A DNA stretch of 64,000 nt, taken from Nitrospinaceae bacterium. Its GTDB lineage: Bacteria; Nitrospinota; Nitrospinia; Nitrospinales; Nitrospinaceae. A model generated the notes under the pieces. The model did not search any database. It was not told the DNA's origin and worked only from the letters and a program-made list of their open reading frames with translations. Positions 1 to 9,615 of the stretch are shown here, piece by piece; the stretch's first letter is position 1, and each line of letters starts with the position of its first letter. The stretch covers positions 1 through 64,000 of the forward strand of contig JAJDBJ010000002.1 in the NCBI GenBank assembly GCA_029261395.1. The letters run 5' to 3'. The position numbers were made by a program, and so were the translations under genes.

Positions 1-279
1 ATAATCAGCGTGGGTGCGCAATTGCACAACGATCTGGAACCCATTGTTATTAAAAGGCTTCCTGTCGTAGAGAGCATTAAGGAGAAACTGCGCTCTCTGA
101 GTGCGGCGGGTACGCTGGTATCGGGGAGCGGGTCAACCGTCTTCGGGATTTTTGAGGATACAAAGACGGCTGAACAGGCCTTTGTCCAATGTCGTGAGGA
201 GGCATGGGATGTGTTTCTGACCGAAACCGTATCCAGTTTTTCCGAGTTTATGCCGGAAGAAATTCTCAATTATCCCTAA
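1..279 (+). CDS. ispE: 4-diphosphocytidyl-2-C-methyl-D-erythritol kinase, C-terminal part
   Basis: This is the 3' end of a GHMP kinase; the reading frame is open from base 1, so the gene begins before the window. The visible residues include NDLEP and the glycine-rich SGSGSTVFGIF, which match the C-terminal substrate and phosphate region of IspE. IspE phosphorylates CDP-methylerythritol in the cytoplasmic MEP pathway of isoprenoid synthesis. The following tRNA-Gln, prs, rplY and pth reproduce a gene order common in Deltaproteobacteria, which supports the call. The in-frame GTG at 10 is internal and is not the start. Confidence 0.9.
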   Translation: MISVGAQLHNDLEPIVIKRLPVVESIKEKLRSLSAAGTLVSGSGSTVFGIFEDTKTAEQAFVQCREEAWDVFLTETVSSFSEFMPEEILNYP

Positions 280-498
280 AATCGGGCCTCATAGAGGTCC
301 TTCGGTGTTTGTTATGGTACTCTGATCCACACAAGCCTGCCAAGTCTCTAAGAGTTCGTCAGTCGGTTAGCCAAGAATATATGAATTGGGGTCGCATCTG
401 CTGGAACATGGGTCAGCGGGAAGAGGGAATATTTTTTACATACACAAAACGTTAAGAGCAATTAACTTAATATATTAGTAGGGTTTTTTACACACTAC

Positions 499-574
499 TG
501 GGGCGTCGTCAAGCGGTTAAGACACAGGATTTTGATTCCTGCATTCGGAGGTTCGAGTCCTCCCGCCCCAGCCA
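499..574 (+). tRNA. tRNA-Gln (anticodon TTG)
   Basis: A 76-base cloverleaf is visible. The acceptor stem TGGGGCG (499-505) pairs with CGCCCCA (564-570), followed by discriminator G and an encoded CCA at 572-574. The anticodon arm CAGGA-TTTTGAT-TCCTG places TTG at positions 34-36, reading CAA for glutamine. The T arm contains GGTTCGAGTCC. It lies 33 bases upstream of prs and may be co-transcribed with it. Confidence 0.96.
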
Positions 575-607
575 ATTATTCATTTGTGAAACGGGGAACG
601 TATAGCA

Positions 608-1570
608 ATGGGTGACAACGGCAGAGTTCTGGTATTTTCCGGAAGGTCCAATCAGGGTCTGACTCAGGAAATCTGCGATTATATGCACATTCCCATGGGC
701 AATTCGGTCATCAAGGCCTTTTCCGACGAGGAGATTTTTGTCCGTATCGAGGAAAATGTCCGTGGTGGAGACGTATTTGTCATCCAATCCACCTGCACCC
801 CCGGAAACACGAATTTGATGGAAATGCTCATCATGATCGACGCGCTCAAACGCGCCTCGGCCAAGCGCATCACCGCAGTCATCCCCTATTACGGATACGC
901 CCGGCAGGACCGCAAATGCGAGCCCCGGGTGCCCATCACCTCGAAGCTGGTCGCCGACATCCTGCATACGGCGGGAACCAACCGGGTGTTGACGATGGAT
1001 TTGCATGCCGGGCAGATACAAGGATTTTTTAACATTCCAGTGGATCATTTGTTTGCCATTAACGTGTTGATCGGATACATTAAGAACCTCAATTACAAAG
1101 ATCTGGTGGTTATTTCTCCCGATGCGGGTGGTGTGGAACGCGCGCGCGCGTACGCCAAACGTTTGGGAACGTCCCTCGCCATTATTGATAAACGGCGGGA
1201 AGGCCCCAATGTTGCCAAAGCCATGAACATTATCGGCGATGTCAAAGGCAAAGTCGCGGTCATCGTAGACGACATGATCGATACTGCCGGTACTTTGATT
1301 GAAGCCACCAACGCCCTGCTCGGTGCCGGTGCCGCGGAAGTGCATGGATTGTGCACCCATCCTGTCTTGTCTGGGCCGGCTGGAGAACGGATACAGAATT
1401 CGCCGATCAAATCGGTGATTTCCACCAACACCATTCCGTTGTCGAAGGAGTTGGAGGCAGTTGGGAAAATTAAAATATTATCGGTCGCCCCCTTGTTTGG
1501 AGAGGCGATCATCAGAATTCACAGCGAATCGTCTGTGAGTTCCTTATTTGATTCAGACGGAGATTTGTAA
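608..1570 (+). CDS. prs: ribose-phosphate pyrophosphokinase (PRPP synthase)
   Basis: This enzyme makes phosphoribosyl pyrophosphate from ribose-5-phosphate and ATP, feeding purine, pyrimidine, histidine (hisG and hisI are nearby) and nucleotide salvage (apt at 31427). The 320-residue length is normal for class I enzymes. Visible motifs are FSGRSNQGL at the N-terminus, the ATP-binding loop [10 protein letters not shown] near residue 100, [11 protein letters not shown] near 138, and the PRPP loop [12 protein letters not shown] near 222. The ATG at 608 follows a GGGGAAC stretch and lies just after tRNA-Gln. rplY starts one base after the stop, implying a shared operon. Cytoplasmic. Confidence 0.97.
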   Translation: MGDNGRVLVFSGRSNQGLTQEICDYMHIPMGNSVIKAFSDEEIFVRIEENVRGGDVFVIQSTCTPGNTNLMEMLIMIDALKRASAKRITAVIPYYGYARQDRKCEPRVPITSKLVADILHTAGTNRVLTMDLHAGQIQGFFNIPVDHLFAINVLIGYIKNLNYKDLVVISPDAGGVERARAYAKRLGTSLAIIDKRREGPNVAKAMNIIGDVKGKVAVIVDDMIDTAGTLIEATNALLGAGAAEVHGLCTHPVLSGPAGERIQNSPIKSVISTNTIPLSKELEAVGKIKILSVAPLFGEAIIRIHSESSVSSLFDSDGDL

Positions 1571-1571
1571 A

Positions 1572-2237
1572 ATGGCAGTTGCATTGAAAGGAAAAATCAG
1601 AGAAGGCCGAGGCAAAGGCGCCAACCGTAAATTACGTGCCACCGGAATGTTACCGGCTGTCGTGTATGGCGGAAAAACCAACGTCAGCTTGTCGGTGAAT
1701 CCCAAGGAATTAAAAAAGTTGATCGAGAAAGAGGGGATCAACAGCTTGATTGAGCTTGCCATCGAAGGCGATTCCGAATCCAAACGGGTTGTGGTGGTTA
1801 AGGAACACCAGCAGCATCCCATCCGGCCCGGATGGGAGCATGCCGATTTTCTTGAAGTGGATATGAAGCAGGAGATCAAGGTGGACGTTCCTGTTATTTT
1901 GGTGGGGGATTCTCCTGGCGAAAAACTGGGTGGTATGGTCGAACAGAATCTTCACACGGTGGAGGTCAAATGTTTGCCCGGCGACATTCCTGAGTCATTC
2001 AAAGTCGATATGACCAAGGTAGAACTCGATCAGGTGGTTCATATCTCCGACTTGGAAGTGCCGGAGAATATCGAAATTTTAGATCACCTGTCCGAAGCCG
2101 TAGTTTCAGTCCATGAAGTGAAAGTGAAAGCAGAGACAACAACTGAAGTGGTTGAGGGCGAAGAAGAAGGCGCAGAAGAAGCTACGGACGCTAAAGCTGA
2201 AGATAAGAGCGAGCCAGCTGAAGCCGAAAAGAAATAG
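1572..2237 (+). CDS. rplY: 50S ribosomal protein L25, Ctc (long) form
   Basis: L25 binds 5S rRNA in the large ribosomal subunit. The 221-residue product has an N-terminal L25 barrel (about residues 1-95, with LRATGMLPAVVYGG) and the C-terminal TL5/Ctc domain (about 96-190). It ends in a very acidic Glu/Ala-rich tail from about residue 190, typical of the long form. The frame is open upstream to 1548 inside prs, but the ATG at 1572, opening MAVALKGK and preceded by GGAG, fits the family and sits one base after the prs stop. The prs-rplY-pth order is a conserved cluster. Confidence 0.95.
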   Translation: MAVALKGKIREGRGKGANRKLRATGMLPAVVYGGKTNVSLSVNPKELKKLIEKEGINSLIELAIEGDSESKRVVVVKEHQQHPIRPGWEHADFLEVDMKQEIKVDVPVILVGDSPGEKLGGMVEQNLHTVEVKCLPGDIPESFKVDMTKVELDQVVHISDLEVPENIEILDHLSEAVVSVHEVKVKAETTTEVVEGEEEGAEEATDAKAEDKSEPAEAEKK

Positions 2238-2242
2238 AGTCT

Positions 2243-2788
2243 GTGTATCTGATTCTAGGGTTGGGAAATCCCGGTCCGCGTTACGAGTTGACGCGGCACA
2301 ATATGGGGTTTTTGGTTATTGATACCCTGGCCGAAAAATATCGGATAAAACTGAATCAGCATCAACACCAGGCTCTGAGTGGCCGGGGTGAAGTGGAAGG
2401 ATGCCCCGTTGTTGTCGCCAAGGCCATGACGTATATGAATAAAAGCGGAGTGGCCGCCAAAGCGCTTCTGAATGCTTTGCACATTCCTCCGGAGCGGATG
2501 ATCGTCGTTCATGACGAGATCGATTTGCCTCTGGGAAAGATCAAAAAAAAATTCAAAGGTGGCAACGCCGGTCACGGCGGTATTGGTTCTATTATTGAAA
2601 AGTTGGGAACGGGCGAGTTTGCGCGGTCCCGTATCGGAGTGGGTCGCCCGGAAGACGGAGGAGAGGTCGTCGAATATGTGCTTTCCTCTTTCACCGATGA
2701 AGAGATTCCCCAGGTCAACGAAGTCCTGGAAGACGCGGTGCGCGGGATTGAAGAAACTCTGAAGGAACTCAACAAGAAATCTCAATAA
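2243..2788 (+). CDS. pth: peptidyl-tRNA hydrolase
   Basis: Pth cleaves peptidyl-tRNAs released by stalled ribosomes and so recycles tRNA. The 181-residue length is standard. The signature [18 protein letters not shown] at the N-terminus carries the catalytic His (about residue 19). YMNKSG near 65, [10 protein letters not shown] near 90 and [11 protein letters not shown] near 108 form the remaining active-site and tRNA-binding features. The start is GTG at 2243, five bases after the rplY stop, so translation is probably coupled. Nothing about the sequence is unusual. Confidence 0.97.
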   Translation: MYLILGLGNPGPRYELTRHNMGFLVIDTLAEKYRIKLNQHQHQALSGRGEVEGCPVVVAKAMTYMNKSGVAAKALLNALHIPPERMIVVHDEIDLPLGKIKKKFKGGNAGHGGIGSIIEKLGTGEFARSRIGVGRPEDGGEVVEYVLSSFTDEEIPQVNEVLEDAVRGIEETLKELNKKSQ

Positions 2789-2805
2789 ACGGAGGAACAA
2801 CCAGA

Positions 2806-4881
2806 ATGATTAAGGAATACAAAGGGGAGCTTTTTTTCATTGCTGTTGCCGTGGGTTTGTATTTGGTGTTTGCGATTTTTCAGGCATCGCATAATTTTGT
2901 CTACCTGAGTCCGATCTTTGGATTATTCGGACTGGCCATCGCATGGAAGGTTTATGAGTATGTCGACGACCAGCCGGAAGGTAGCGAGAAAATGGTCGAA
3001 ATCGCCGAATCCATCCACGAAGGCGCCATGGTGTTTCTCTCCCGGGAATATCGTATTCTGACATATTTTGTTGGGGGCGTGTTTGTCCTGTTGGTGATTT
3101 TTATCGGCCAACAGCAGGGAATCTGGGTCGGGATCTGGACGGGCGTGGCTTACCTTTTAGGAGCTGTTTGCTCCATGGCCGCTGGATTTTTTGGCATGAA
3201 CGCCGCCACCACCGCCAACGTGCGCACCGCGCAGGCCGCCAACGATTCTGGTCAGGCCAAAGCTCTTGATGTTGCGTTTAACGGTGGAGCCGTGATGGGC
3301 CTGTGTGTGGCCAGTCTCGGTTTGATTGGTGTCGGCGGATTGTTCCTGTTGTTCGGACGCGGCGACAACGCCAGCGTCATCAGCGGATTTGCCATGGGTG
3401 CCAGTTCCATCGCTTTGTTTGCCCGTGTCGGCGGCGGTATCTATACCAAAATTGCCGATGTCGGATCCGATCTCGTCGGTAAAGTGGAAGCCGGTATTCC
3501 TGAAGATGACCCCCGTAACCCCGGCGTCATCGCCGATAACGTGGGCGACTGCGTGGGTGACACGGCGGGTCTGGGCGCGGATATTTTTGAATCCTACGTC
3601 GGTTCCATGATCGCGACCATCGCCATTGCCGCCAGTATGGAGGTCCTTAGAATACAGTACATGGCATTGCCCATCATCATCTCCATGGCGGGACTCCTTG
3701 CATCCATCATCGGTATCCGTTCCATCCGCATCATGTCCAATATGGACCCGGCGGATGTTCTGCGTTATTCCACCTTCATCAGCGCCGGTGTTCTTCTGCT
3801 GGCCGGATTCATCGCTATCACGGTCATGGGTTTGCCGATGGGTGTATTCGTCGCGCTGGCGTTCGGGTGTTTCGCGGGTATCGCAATCGGTTTGATCACT
3901 GAATATTACACAGCGGGTAAACCTGTTGTCAAAATCGCAGAATCGAGTCAGACCGGCGTTGCAACCGTTATGATTACCGGATTGGCCGTGGCCATGGAAA
4001 GTTGTGTCGCTCCCATTCTGATTATCTGTCTGGCTATTTTCGTCGGTGCTTATTCCGCCGATCTATACGGTGTGGCCCTGGCGGCTGTTGGAATGTTGGC
4101 TACCGTTGGAATCACCATGTCAGTCGACGCCTATGGACCGATCGCCGATAACGCCGGCGGCATTTCTGAAATGGCAGGTCTGGGTGAAGACACCCGCAAA
4201 ATCACCGACGGCCTCGACGCGTTGGGTAACACCACCGCCGCCATCGGTAAGGGATTCGCCATCGGTTCCGCAGCGCTAACCGCGTTGGCTCTGTTTTCAG
4301 CGTACACGCAAGCGGCGGGAATTACATCCATCGACATCACCTCCACCAAGGTCATTATCGGTTTGTTGATCGGTGGTATGGTGCCGTATCTGGTAGCGTC
4401 CATTACCATGACGTCCGTCGGCAAAGGCGCGTTCATCATGATCGAAGAAATTCGCCGACAATTCAGGGAAATCCCCGGTTTGCTGGAAGGTACCGGTAAA
4501 CCCGATACTGCAAAGTGTGTTGACATCAGCACCCAGGCCGCCCTGCGGGAAATGGTGCTACCGGGAGTTATCGCGTTCCTCATGCCGATCCTCATCGGTT
4601 TTCTGATGGGTAAGGAAGCTCTGGGTGGGATGCTGGTCGGTGCGACGTTGTCCGGTGTCCTGTTGGCCCTGTTCATGTCCAATGGCGGCGGTGCCTGGGA
4701 CAACGCCAAGAAGTATGTCGAGGCTGGCAATCTGGGCGGTAAAGGGTCTGAAGCGCACAAGGCCACGGTTGTGGGTGACACCGTCGGCGATCCGCTGAAA
4801 GACACGTCGGGACCTGCGATGAACATCCTCATCAAACTGATGTCGATTGTTTCTCTGGTTTTGGCGCCGCTCTTTATCTAA
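2806..4881 (+). CDS. hppA: membrane-bound proton/sodium-translocating pyrophosphatase (K+-dependent type)
   Basis: This integral membrane enzyme couples hydrolysis of pyrophosphate to cation pumping. At 691 residues with about 16 hydrophobic segments it is full length. The substrate-binding block [20 protein letters not shown], followed by [15 protein letters not shown], is intact, as is the C-terminal [16 protein letters not shown] block. The sequence [10 protein letters not shown] has Ala where potassium-independent enzymes have Lys, which by family knowledge indicates the K+-requiring subclass. Whether it pumps H+ or Na+ cannot be decided by eye. A strong GGAGG (2791-2795) precedes the ATG, and a perfect terminator follows. 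Confidence 0.96.
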   Translation: MIKEYKGELFFIAVAVGLYLVFAIFQASHNFVYLSPIFGLFGLAIAWKVYEYVDDQPEGSEKMVEIAESIHEGAMVFLSREYRILTYFVGGVFVLLVIFIGQQQGIWVGIWTGVAYLLGAVCSMAAGFFGMNAATTANVRTAQAANDSGQAKALDVAFNGGAVMGLCVASLGLIGVGGLFLLFGRGDNASVISGFAMGASSIALFARVGGGIYTKIADVGSDLVGKVEAGIPEDDPRNPGVIADNVGDCVGDTAGLGADIFESYVGSMIATIAIAASMEVLRIQYMALPIIISMAGLLASIIGIRSIRIMSNMDPADVLRYSTFISAGVLLLAGFIAITVMGLPMGVFVALAFGCFAGIAIGLITEYYTAGKPVVKIAESSQTGVATVMITGLAVAMESCVAPILIICLAIFVGAYSADLYGVALAAVGMLATVGITMSVDAYGPIADNAGGISEMAGLGEDTRKITDGLDALGNTTAAIGKGFAIGSAALTALALFSAYTQAAGITSIDITSTKVIIGLLIGGMVPYLVASITMTSVGKGAFIMIEEIRRQFREIPGLLEGTGKPDTAKCVDISTQAALREMVLPGVIAFLMPILIGFLMGKEALGGMLVGATLSGVLLALFMSNGGGAWDNAKKYVEAGNLGGKGSEAHKATVVGDTVGDPLKDTSGPAMNILIKLMSIVSLVLAPLFI

Positions 4882-4899
4882 GAGTCGCGAAAGTTCTCA

Positions 4900-4930
4900 C
4901 CGGGATGGAGTTTCTCCATCCCGGTTTTTT
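4900..4930 (+). terminator. rho-independent terminator after hppA
   Basis: A perfect 11-bp stem, CCGGGATGGAG (4900-4910) with CTCCATCCCGG (4914-4924), closes a TTT loop and runs directly into six T residues. It ends the pyrophosphatase transcript 20 bases before mqnA, so mqnA either needs its own promoter or depends on read-through. Confidence 0.93.
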
Positions 4931-4949
4931 ATTTTAAAGGGAAGTCCAC

Positions 4950-5765
4950 ATGGCGGGAAAGAAGTTGAAATTTGGTTTTCATGACTTCATCAATGCCCAG
5001 CCTCTACTGGTTCCTCTCAAAGAGAAGGAACAGCAACTGGGAGCCACCCTGGTCACCGGGTCTCCAGCCAGCCTTGCTGAGCAGTTGAGAGCGGGAGAGC
5101 TGGACCTGGCAATGGTTCCCTCAATTGAATATCTGAAAGGTGCAGGGCAATACCGCCTGTTTCCGGATATTGCTGTGGCTTCCCGGGGCCCGGTGGATAC
5201 CGTGTTGTTGGCGTCCCACCTGCCGCTGGCAGAAGTGCAATCCATTGCGCTCGATGCCCGGTCCCGAACCTCCGCCGCGTTGCTTCAGATATTGTTCGGA
5301 GAGGTGTTCCCCCGGAACGTATTTTTGGAAACCACCGATCCCAATCCGAGAGCAATGTTGAAGAATCACGATGCCGCCCTCATCATCGGTGACCCGGCGT
5401 TTGGCTTGCGGTCCGATTTTCCCAATCTTCAAATTGTTGACCTGAGCGAACAGTGGTTCAAGCAAACCGGGAAAACCTTTGTTCATGCGGTTGTGGCGGT
5501 GCGGCCGGAAACTCAGTTGGATCAGGAATTTCTGACGACGGTTCAGGAGGCGAAACGGGAGGGGCTGTCACGAATTGAGAGTATCGCGCAAACCCTGTCG
5601 AAACAATCAGGGATTGCTTTTGAAACCTGCCACGACTACCTGTCGGCCAAAATCATCTACGATCTGGGTAAAGACGAAATGATCGGGCTTCAGCATTTCC
5701 GCGACGTTTGTTTTGAAAAGGGCGTGCTCGACCAGAAGGAAATGATCCGGTTCGTTGAGATTTGA
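4950..5765 (+). CDS. mqnA: chorismate dehydratase, futalosine-pathway menaquinone synthesis
   Basis: MqnA dehydrates chorismate to 3-[(1-carboxyvinyl)oxy]benzoate, the first step of the futalosine route to menaquinone. The 271-residue protein has the periplasmic-binding-protein-like MqnA/MqnD fold. Recognisable elements are the opening FGFHDFINAQPL, DLAMVPSIEYL near residue 55, the SRTSAALLQIL strand-helix near 110 and ALIIGDPAF near 145. The ATG at 4950 is preceded by AAAGGGAAG. MqnB, MqnC and MqnD are not in the window. A UbiA-family prenyltransferase at 14967 could serve a later step, but that link is inference. Confidence 0.92.
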   Translation: MAGKKLKFGFHDFINAQPLLVPLKEKEQQLGATLVTGSPASLAEQLRAGELDLAMVPSIEYLKGAGQYRLFPDIAVASRGPVDTVLLASHLPLAEVQSIALDARSRTSAALLQILFGEVFPRNVFLETTDPNPRAMLKNHDAALIIGDPAFGLRSDFPNLQIVDLSEQWFKQTGKTFVHAVVAVRPETQLDQEFLTTVQEAKREGLSRIESIAQTLSKQSGIAFETCHDYLSAKIIYDLGKDEMIGLQHFRDVCFEKGVLDQKEMIRFVEI

Positions 5766-5783
5766 TTCAGAGAGCTGAAACGT

Positions 5784-5893
5784 AGATTCTTTCCTTCTTT
5801 CGGCAGGCTCAGGGCAGGCTCTTCCCTGGCTCCTCAGAATGGCAATAGGTATCTCTCGGTCATTCTGAGCGGAACGAAGTCGAGCGAAGAATC
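5784..5893. repeat. dispersed inverted repeat, family A
   Basis: The left part reads AGATTCTTTCCTTC then GGCTCCTCAGAATGGCA. The right part reads GGTCATTCTGAGCGGAACG then GAGCGAAGAATC. The two halves are roughly inverted, so the element can fold into a long imperfect hairpin. Related copies occur near 10753, 14374, 23910, 28927, 32020, 34965, 44101 and 50151, all between genes. No coding potential is seen. Confidence 0.8.
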
Positions 5894-6005
5894 GGTGTTT
5901 CCGTTAAAAAATGGAGTTAGGGTTTATCCCGATCTTCGAAAGCAAGGTAATTCTTCCAGGTTACGGAGGGCTCACCTTGTTAACGGGAACGATCAGATAA
6001 GGACT

Positions 6006-6689
6006 TTATTTGAACAAACCGGTGAGCCAGTTCCAGATAGCGGCGAAGAAATTTTCCATCCATTCCACAAACTTCTGCGACTCATGATTTGGGTTGTCTT
6101 GTTCGATATCCTCTAGAACCTCTTCATCCTGATTTTCCGGAAAGAGTTTTACCGGTCCAGCCTCGGTGTCTGTCCCGTCTTCAAAAGAAGGCGGCACCGG
6201 CGGCGCTTGCGCGGGAAGGACAACTTTTTCCTTGAGTCGCATCACATCTTCGTCGAGAGTGGTCAGCGAATTTTGGTGAGACTTCAGGGTGATATCGATA
6301 TCCGTTTTAAATTTCTGTAATTCCTGATTCAGGGCATCGATCGACTGTTTGTTTTGGCGGGCCTGATCCGCTTCGGTATCCAACGCGCTCAACTGAGCTT
6401 CCAGTTGAGAGAGCTTGGCGAAGGTCTCGTTTTGAAATTTCATCTGCTCCTGATACAGATAATATCCGCCGGCCCCAATACCTCCCGCAATGATCAGGAA
6501 AAAGAAAAGTACAATGCCCCAGAGGCCGGAAGACTTTTTTTCCTTTTTGGATTTTGAAGAGGCCAGAGCGGGTGGAAAAGATTCCTGGGAAGGAACGACT
6601 TCCGGTTCTTCTGCAGGGCGTTTAGATTTTTCGGGAGTTGAGTCGGGTTTCTCAGAGTCCGGATTCGGGTTGTTTTTTTTATTAGCCAA
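6006..6689 (-). CDS. single-pass membrane protein with coiled coil, unknown function
   Basis: The 227-residue protein has a charged, proline-rich cytoplasmic N-terminus (about 1-54, many K/E/P/S). One strongly hydrophobic segment (about 56-78, GIVLFFFLIIAGGIGAGGYY) follows, then a heptad-rich coiled coil (about 82-155), an acidic linker and a Trp-rich amphipathic end (FVEWMENFFAAIWNWL). This layout resembles HemX-like or division-associated proteins, but no family is recognised. The start is TTG at 6689 with AGGAAA four bases upstream. It begins 14 bases after hisG, so it is the last gene of a hisI-hisG operon, although no histidine role is evident. Confidence 0.75.
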   Translation of the reverse strand: MANKKNNPNPDSEKPDSTPEKSKRPAEEPEVVPSQESFPPALASSKSKKEKKSSGLWGIVLFFFLIIAGGIGAGGYYLYQEQMKFQNETFAKLSQLEAQLSALDTEADQARQNKQSIDALNQELQKFKTDIDITLKSHQNSLTTLDEDVMRLKEKVVLPAQAPPVPPSFEDGTDTEAGPVKLFPENQDEEVLEDIEQDNPNHESQKFVEWMENFFAAIWNWLTGLFK

Positions 6690-6703
6690 GGGGTTTCCTG
6701 AGT

Positions 6704-7582
6704 TTAATGGATAATTTTATTTAGCGGAAATTCGACGATATCTTCCGCGCCAGCACTTTTTAAGTCCGGCACGATTTCGCGTACCAGTTTCTCCTCAAGG
6801 ATAACCGTCAGGGCCACCCAGTTTTCATCAGTTAAATTGGCGAGGGTGGGTTTCAATTGCGGCGGCAGAATTTTCATCACTGCGTCCAGGCATTTTTTGG
6901 GAACGTTCATCAGCATCCCCACCTTTTTATTGGCGGCCATGGCGCCGTTCAACATGAGGACCAGGCGGTCGACTTTATTTTTCTTCCACTCGTCCTTGGC
7001 GGAATCCTTGTTCATGATGAACTTGGTGTTCGATTCCATCAGGGTATCCAGGATTCTGAGGTTGTTGGCCCGCAGGGAATTGCCGGTTTCCGTGACTTCC
7101 ACGATGGCATCGGCCAGCTTCGGAGGTTTCACCTCGGTGGCGCCCCAGGAAAATTCAACCGAGGCGGTCACGCCGTGTTTCTTCAGATAGTCCGTGGTCA
7201 TGTTGACAACCTCTGTCGCAATGCGTTTGCCCTGCAGATCCTTGACCGTTTTGATGGGTGAATCATTGGGCACTGCGAGCACCCAACGGACCGGTCGCGC
7301 CGACACTTTGGAGTACACCAGATCGGCGACATCTTCTACATCCACACGGTTTTCCTGAACCCAGTCCTTGCCGGTGAGTCCGGCATCCAGCACGCCATCG
7401 GCCACGTAACGGGCGATTTCCTGCGCGCGAATCAACATGCACTCGATTTCGTCATCGTCGATGCTGGGGAAATAAGAACGACTGCTGATTTTGATCTGAT
7501 ACCCTGCCTTGGCGAACAGATTGACCGTTGCCTCTTCCAGACTGCCTTTTGGAATCCCTAACTTCAAAACATTGCCGCTCAT
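6704..7582 (-). CDS. hisG: ATP phosphoribosyltransferase, long form
   Basis: HisG condenses ATP and PRPP, the committed and feedback-controlled step of histidine synthesis. The 292-residue length is the long form, whose C-terminal ACT-like domain (about 220-292, [18 protein letters not shown]) binds histidine, so no HisZ partner is needed. Catalytic-domain motifs include [21 protein letters not shown] near 88, [10 protein letters not shown] near 145 and the PRPP-binding region with [18 protein letters not shown] near 184. It lies between hisI (32 bases upstream) and the coiled-coil membrane protein. Confidence 0.96.
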   Translation of the reverse strand: MSGNVLKLGIPKGSLEEATVNLFAKAGYQIKISSRSYFPSIDDDEIECMLIRAQEIARYVADGVLDAGLTGKDWVQENRVDVEDVADLVYSKVSARPVRWVLAVPNDSPIKTVKDLQGKRIATEVVNMTTDYLKKHGVTASVEFSWGATEVKPPKLADAIVEVTETGNSLRANNLRILDTLMESNTKFIMNKDSAKDEWKKNKVDRLVLMLNGAMAANKKVGMLMNVPKKCLDAVMKILPPQLKPTLANLTDENWVALTVILEEKLVREIVPDLKSAGAEDIVEFPLNKIIH

Positions 7583-7613
7583 TAATTCTTACCTGCCCTA
7601 TTTAAGGTTGACG

Positions 7614-7985
7614 TTACTTTTTATAGACTTTATCCGGATCGAATACTTTTTCTTCAACCGTGGTGATTTCGCCATTAAGCTTGCGGAAGAAACAACTGGT
7701 GTAGCCTTTGTGGCAGGCGGCTTTGCCCACCTGCTCGACTTTGAGGAGGACGGTATCATCATCGCAGTCGACGAACACTTCCTTCACCACCTGTACGTTG
7801 CCGCTTTCCTCGCCCTTCATCCATTGCTTGTCGCGCGACCGGCTGTAAAACCAGGCCTTTCCTGTTTCCAGGGTTTTTTCCCAGGCGATTTTGTTCATAT
7901 AGGCCAGCATCAGCACCTTGCCCGTGGCATGGTCCTGTATGATCGCAGGGACGAGGCCCCCCATTTTTTCAAAATCCAGTTCCAT
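7614..7985 (-). CDS. hisI: phosphoribosyl-AMP cyclohydrolase
   Basis: This enzyme opens the adenine ring of phosphoribosyl-AMP, the third step of histidine synthesis. The 123-residue protein is the stand-alone form without a HisE pyrophosphohydrolase domain. It shows MLAYMN near residue 27, [15 protein letters not shown] near 45 with SGN following, and the metal-binding series DCDDDTVLL near 72 followed by the paired cysteines of [12 protein letters not shown]. The ATG at 7985 follows CGGAG. A consensus-like promoter lies just upstream, making it the first gene of the leftward hisI-hisG operon. Confidence 0.96.
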   Translation of the reverse strand: MELDFEKMGGLVPAIIQDHATGKVLMLAYMNKIAWEKTLETGKAWFYSRSRDKQWMKGEESGNVQVVKEVFVDCDDDTVLLKVEQVGKAACHKGYTSCFFRKLNGEITTVEEKVFDPDKVYKK

Positions 7986-8007
7986 AGAATCTCCGAGTAA
8001 ACAGGCG

Positions 8008-8035
8008 ATTTTAAATTATATTGATTTTCTGTCAA
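8008..8035 (-). promoter_or_regulatory. candidate sigma-70 promoter for hisI-hisG
   Basis: Reading leftward, TTGACA (8035-8030) is separated by 16 bases from TAAAAT (8013-8008), about 23 bases before the hisI ATG. The spacing and -35 match are good; the call rests on sequence alone. Confidence 0.5.
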
Positions 8036-8061
8036 CATTATAATAGCCTGTCCGCACCCAA

Positions 8062-8089
8062 TTGAAAACGTGTATTTTGCCCCTAATAC
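8062..8089 (+). promoter_or_regulatory. candidate sigma-70 promoter for the LRR gene
   Basis: TTGAAA (8062-8067), a 16-base spacer, then TAATAC (8084-8089), about 84 bases before the ATG at 8173. It diverges from the hisI promoter within the same gap. Confidence 0.4.
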
Positions 8090-8172
8090 CCCGATTTTGT
8101 GAAATATTTATGCATTTGTGAGTTAGAATCGGGCGATAGGAATCATTATAAAAACCAGAAATTTGAGGTGTT

Positions 8173-8793
8173 ATGCCTTCTTTAAGCGGAATTAAGATCT
8201 ACGATACAGACGAGCCTTGTAACTATACAGGGCAGAAACTGGTCGAAGCCATGACCAAGGTGGTGGATGACCGACTTTCAGAAAACCAGCGGGAATTGGA
8301 TCTTAAAGGCTGTTGCGTCGGAATCAACGGCCTGGAGGTCATCGGTCAAGATCCCCGGATTACCAAGATCAAGCGCTTGAATCTGGGCGGCAATAAAATT
8401 GGCGATATCGGTGCCCATTATCTGGCCGAAAACGAGGTTTTCGCCAAGCTCAACTGGCTGGAGCTGGGCGGCAACGATCTGGGCACGGAAGGGGTTCGCA
8501 CGATCATCAAATCCAAAATTCTCAAAAAATTGAAAACCCTCAATCTGTATCGCAATTACCTGAAGGATGAGGGGGCCAAAGTCCTGGCCGAGGAAAATGA
8601 GTTGGAGAAACTCGAGGAAATGGATCTTGCCCAGAATGAAATTGGGGACGACGGTTATATCGCGTTGTCCAATTCGAGTCGATTCCCCAATCTGGTCGCT
8701 CTTTACCTGGACAATAATTTTGGCACCCGTGAGGGCAGGGAAACCGCCCGGCAGGGTCCCAATTTCAAAAAACTGCAATCACTGAATATTTAG
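8173..8793 (+). CDS. leucine-rich repeat protein, ribonuclease-inhibitor type
   Basis: The 206-residue protein is built of about five LRR units of the RNase-inhibitor class. Each has a variant of L-x-x-L-x-L-x-x-N followed by a helix, as in RLNLGGNKIGDIGAHYLAEN, WLELGGNDLGTEGVRTII, TLNLYRNYLKDEGAKVLAEE and EMDLAQNEIGDDGYIAL. No signal peptide or membrane segment is present, so it is probably cytoplasmic and protein-binding. The ATG at 8173 follows TTGAGGTG. The partner and function are unknown, and it stands alone between the his operon and the algH-like gene. Confidence 0.85.
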   Translation: MPSLSGIKIYDTDEPCNYTGQKLVEAMTKVVDDRLSENQRELDLKGCCVGINGLEVIGQDPRITKIKRLNLGGNKIGDIGAHYLAENEVFAKLNWLELGGNDLGTEGVRTIIKSKILKKLKTLNLYRNYLKDEGAKVLAEENELEKLEEMDLAQNEIGDDGYIALSNSSRFPNLVALYLDNNFGTREGRETARQGPNFKKLQSLNI

Positions 8794-8829
8794 TCGGCAC
8801 AGCTGGCCTCACTATTTTAATATTTCGCT

Positions 8830-9396
8830 ATGGAAAACGGTTCATACAGTAAAGGATCCTTCTTAATCGCCAACCCCGTTTTACCGGACCCTAATTTTTC
8901 GCGGACGGTGGTTCTGCTGTGCAACCACGACGAACAGGGATCGTTTGGTCTGGTCATCAACCGGAATTCCGGATTGAAATCGACCGAAGTATTCGCCTCC
9001 TCGGAATTGTTGGCGGGTTACGAGGGCGAGGTATTCATCGGCGGCCCGGTGGCTCCCTCTCAGGTGTTTTATTTGTGCCGGTCTTCCCGGCCCCTGCCGG
9101 AAATGGAGGAAGTGTGTCCCGGCGTTTATATGGGGGTGAGTTGGGATGCGCTGGAAGCAGTTCTGCCGGACTTGCCCAACCCGAATGAGGACCTCCGGTT
9201 TTACATGGGGTATTCCGGTTGGGGTTCCGGTCAGTTGGCGGGAGAAATGGATCAATGCAGTTGGTTGACCTGCGATGCCACGGACCCGTTCGTGTTTACC
9301 TCACCGGAACAGCATATCTGGCCGAAGGTGGTCCAATCTCTGGGCAAGGATTATGAATACCTGTTGCACGCCCCGGTCGATCCCAGGAACAATTGA
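8830..9396 (+). CDS. UPF0301 / AlgH (YqgE) family protein
   Basis: The 188-residue protein starts with the family signature GSFLIANPVLPDPNFSRTVVLLCNHDE, here read as three adjoining blocks, followed by GSFGLVINR, EVFIGGPV near residue 73 and the GYSGWGSGQLAGEM block near 123. Members are named AlgH after an alginate effect in Pseudomonas, but a biochemical role is not established. No clear Shine-Dalgarno precedes the ATG at 8830, which is 36 bases after the LRR gene, so coupling to that gene is possible. Confidence 0.9.
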   Translation: MENGSYSKGSFLIANPVLPDPNFSRTVVLLCNHDEQGSFGLVINRNSGLKSTEVFASSELLAGYEGEVFIGGPVAPSQVFYLCRSSRPLPEMEEVCPGVYMGVSWDALEAVLPDLPNPNEDLRFYMGYSGWGSGQLAGEMDQCSWLTCDATDPFVFTSPEQHIWPKVVQSLGKDYEYLLHAPVDPRNN

Positions 9397-9453
9397 CTCC
9401 CGTTGCCAAACCGTTGTGTGGAGACCTTTGTATAACGCAGACACTAAAATATT

Positions 9454-9576
9454 CCTCCCCTTACTAAGGGGAGGATACAGGTGGGGTTGGTTTTGACTGA
9501 ATCACTGAATGAGCTCAAAACAAGATAGAATTTATCATAACCTCCCCTGAGTCCCCTCCTTACCAAGGAGGGGAGC
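9454..9576. repeat. two copies of the CCTCCCC...GGGGAGG repeat (family B)
   Basis: Perfect 10-bp arms CCTCCCCTTA (9454-9463) and TAAGGGGAGG (9465-9474) are followed by a GGTGGGGTTGG tail. A second member, with CCCTCCTTACCAAGGAGGGG, lies at about 9554-9575. Both fall in the gap between the algH-like gene and the pseudouridine synthase. Similar elements lie near 10670, 26624, 30416, 32407-32561 and 34468. Confidence 0.8.
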
Positions 9577-9615
9577 CACTGTTGTTCTATTTTCTTCAGT
9601 TTTTGAGGTCATGGC

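Noticed and set aside
204-455. 83-residue frame between ispE and tRNA-Gln
   Set aside because: It overlaps the ispE end, lacks a ribosome site and familiar content.
509-1360. 283-residue leftward frame opposite prs
   Set aside because: It overlaps a certain gene and tRNA-Gln, has no ribosome site, and reads as a shadow of the prs codon pattern.
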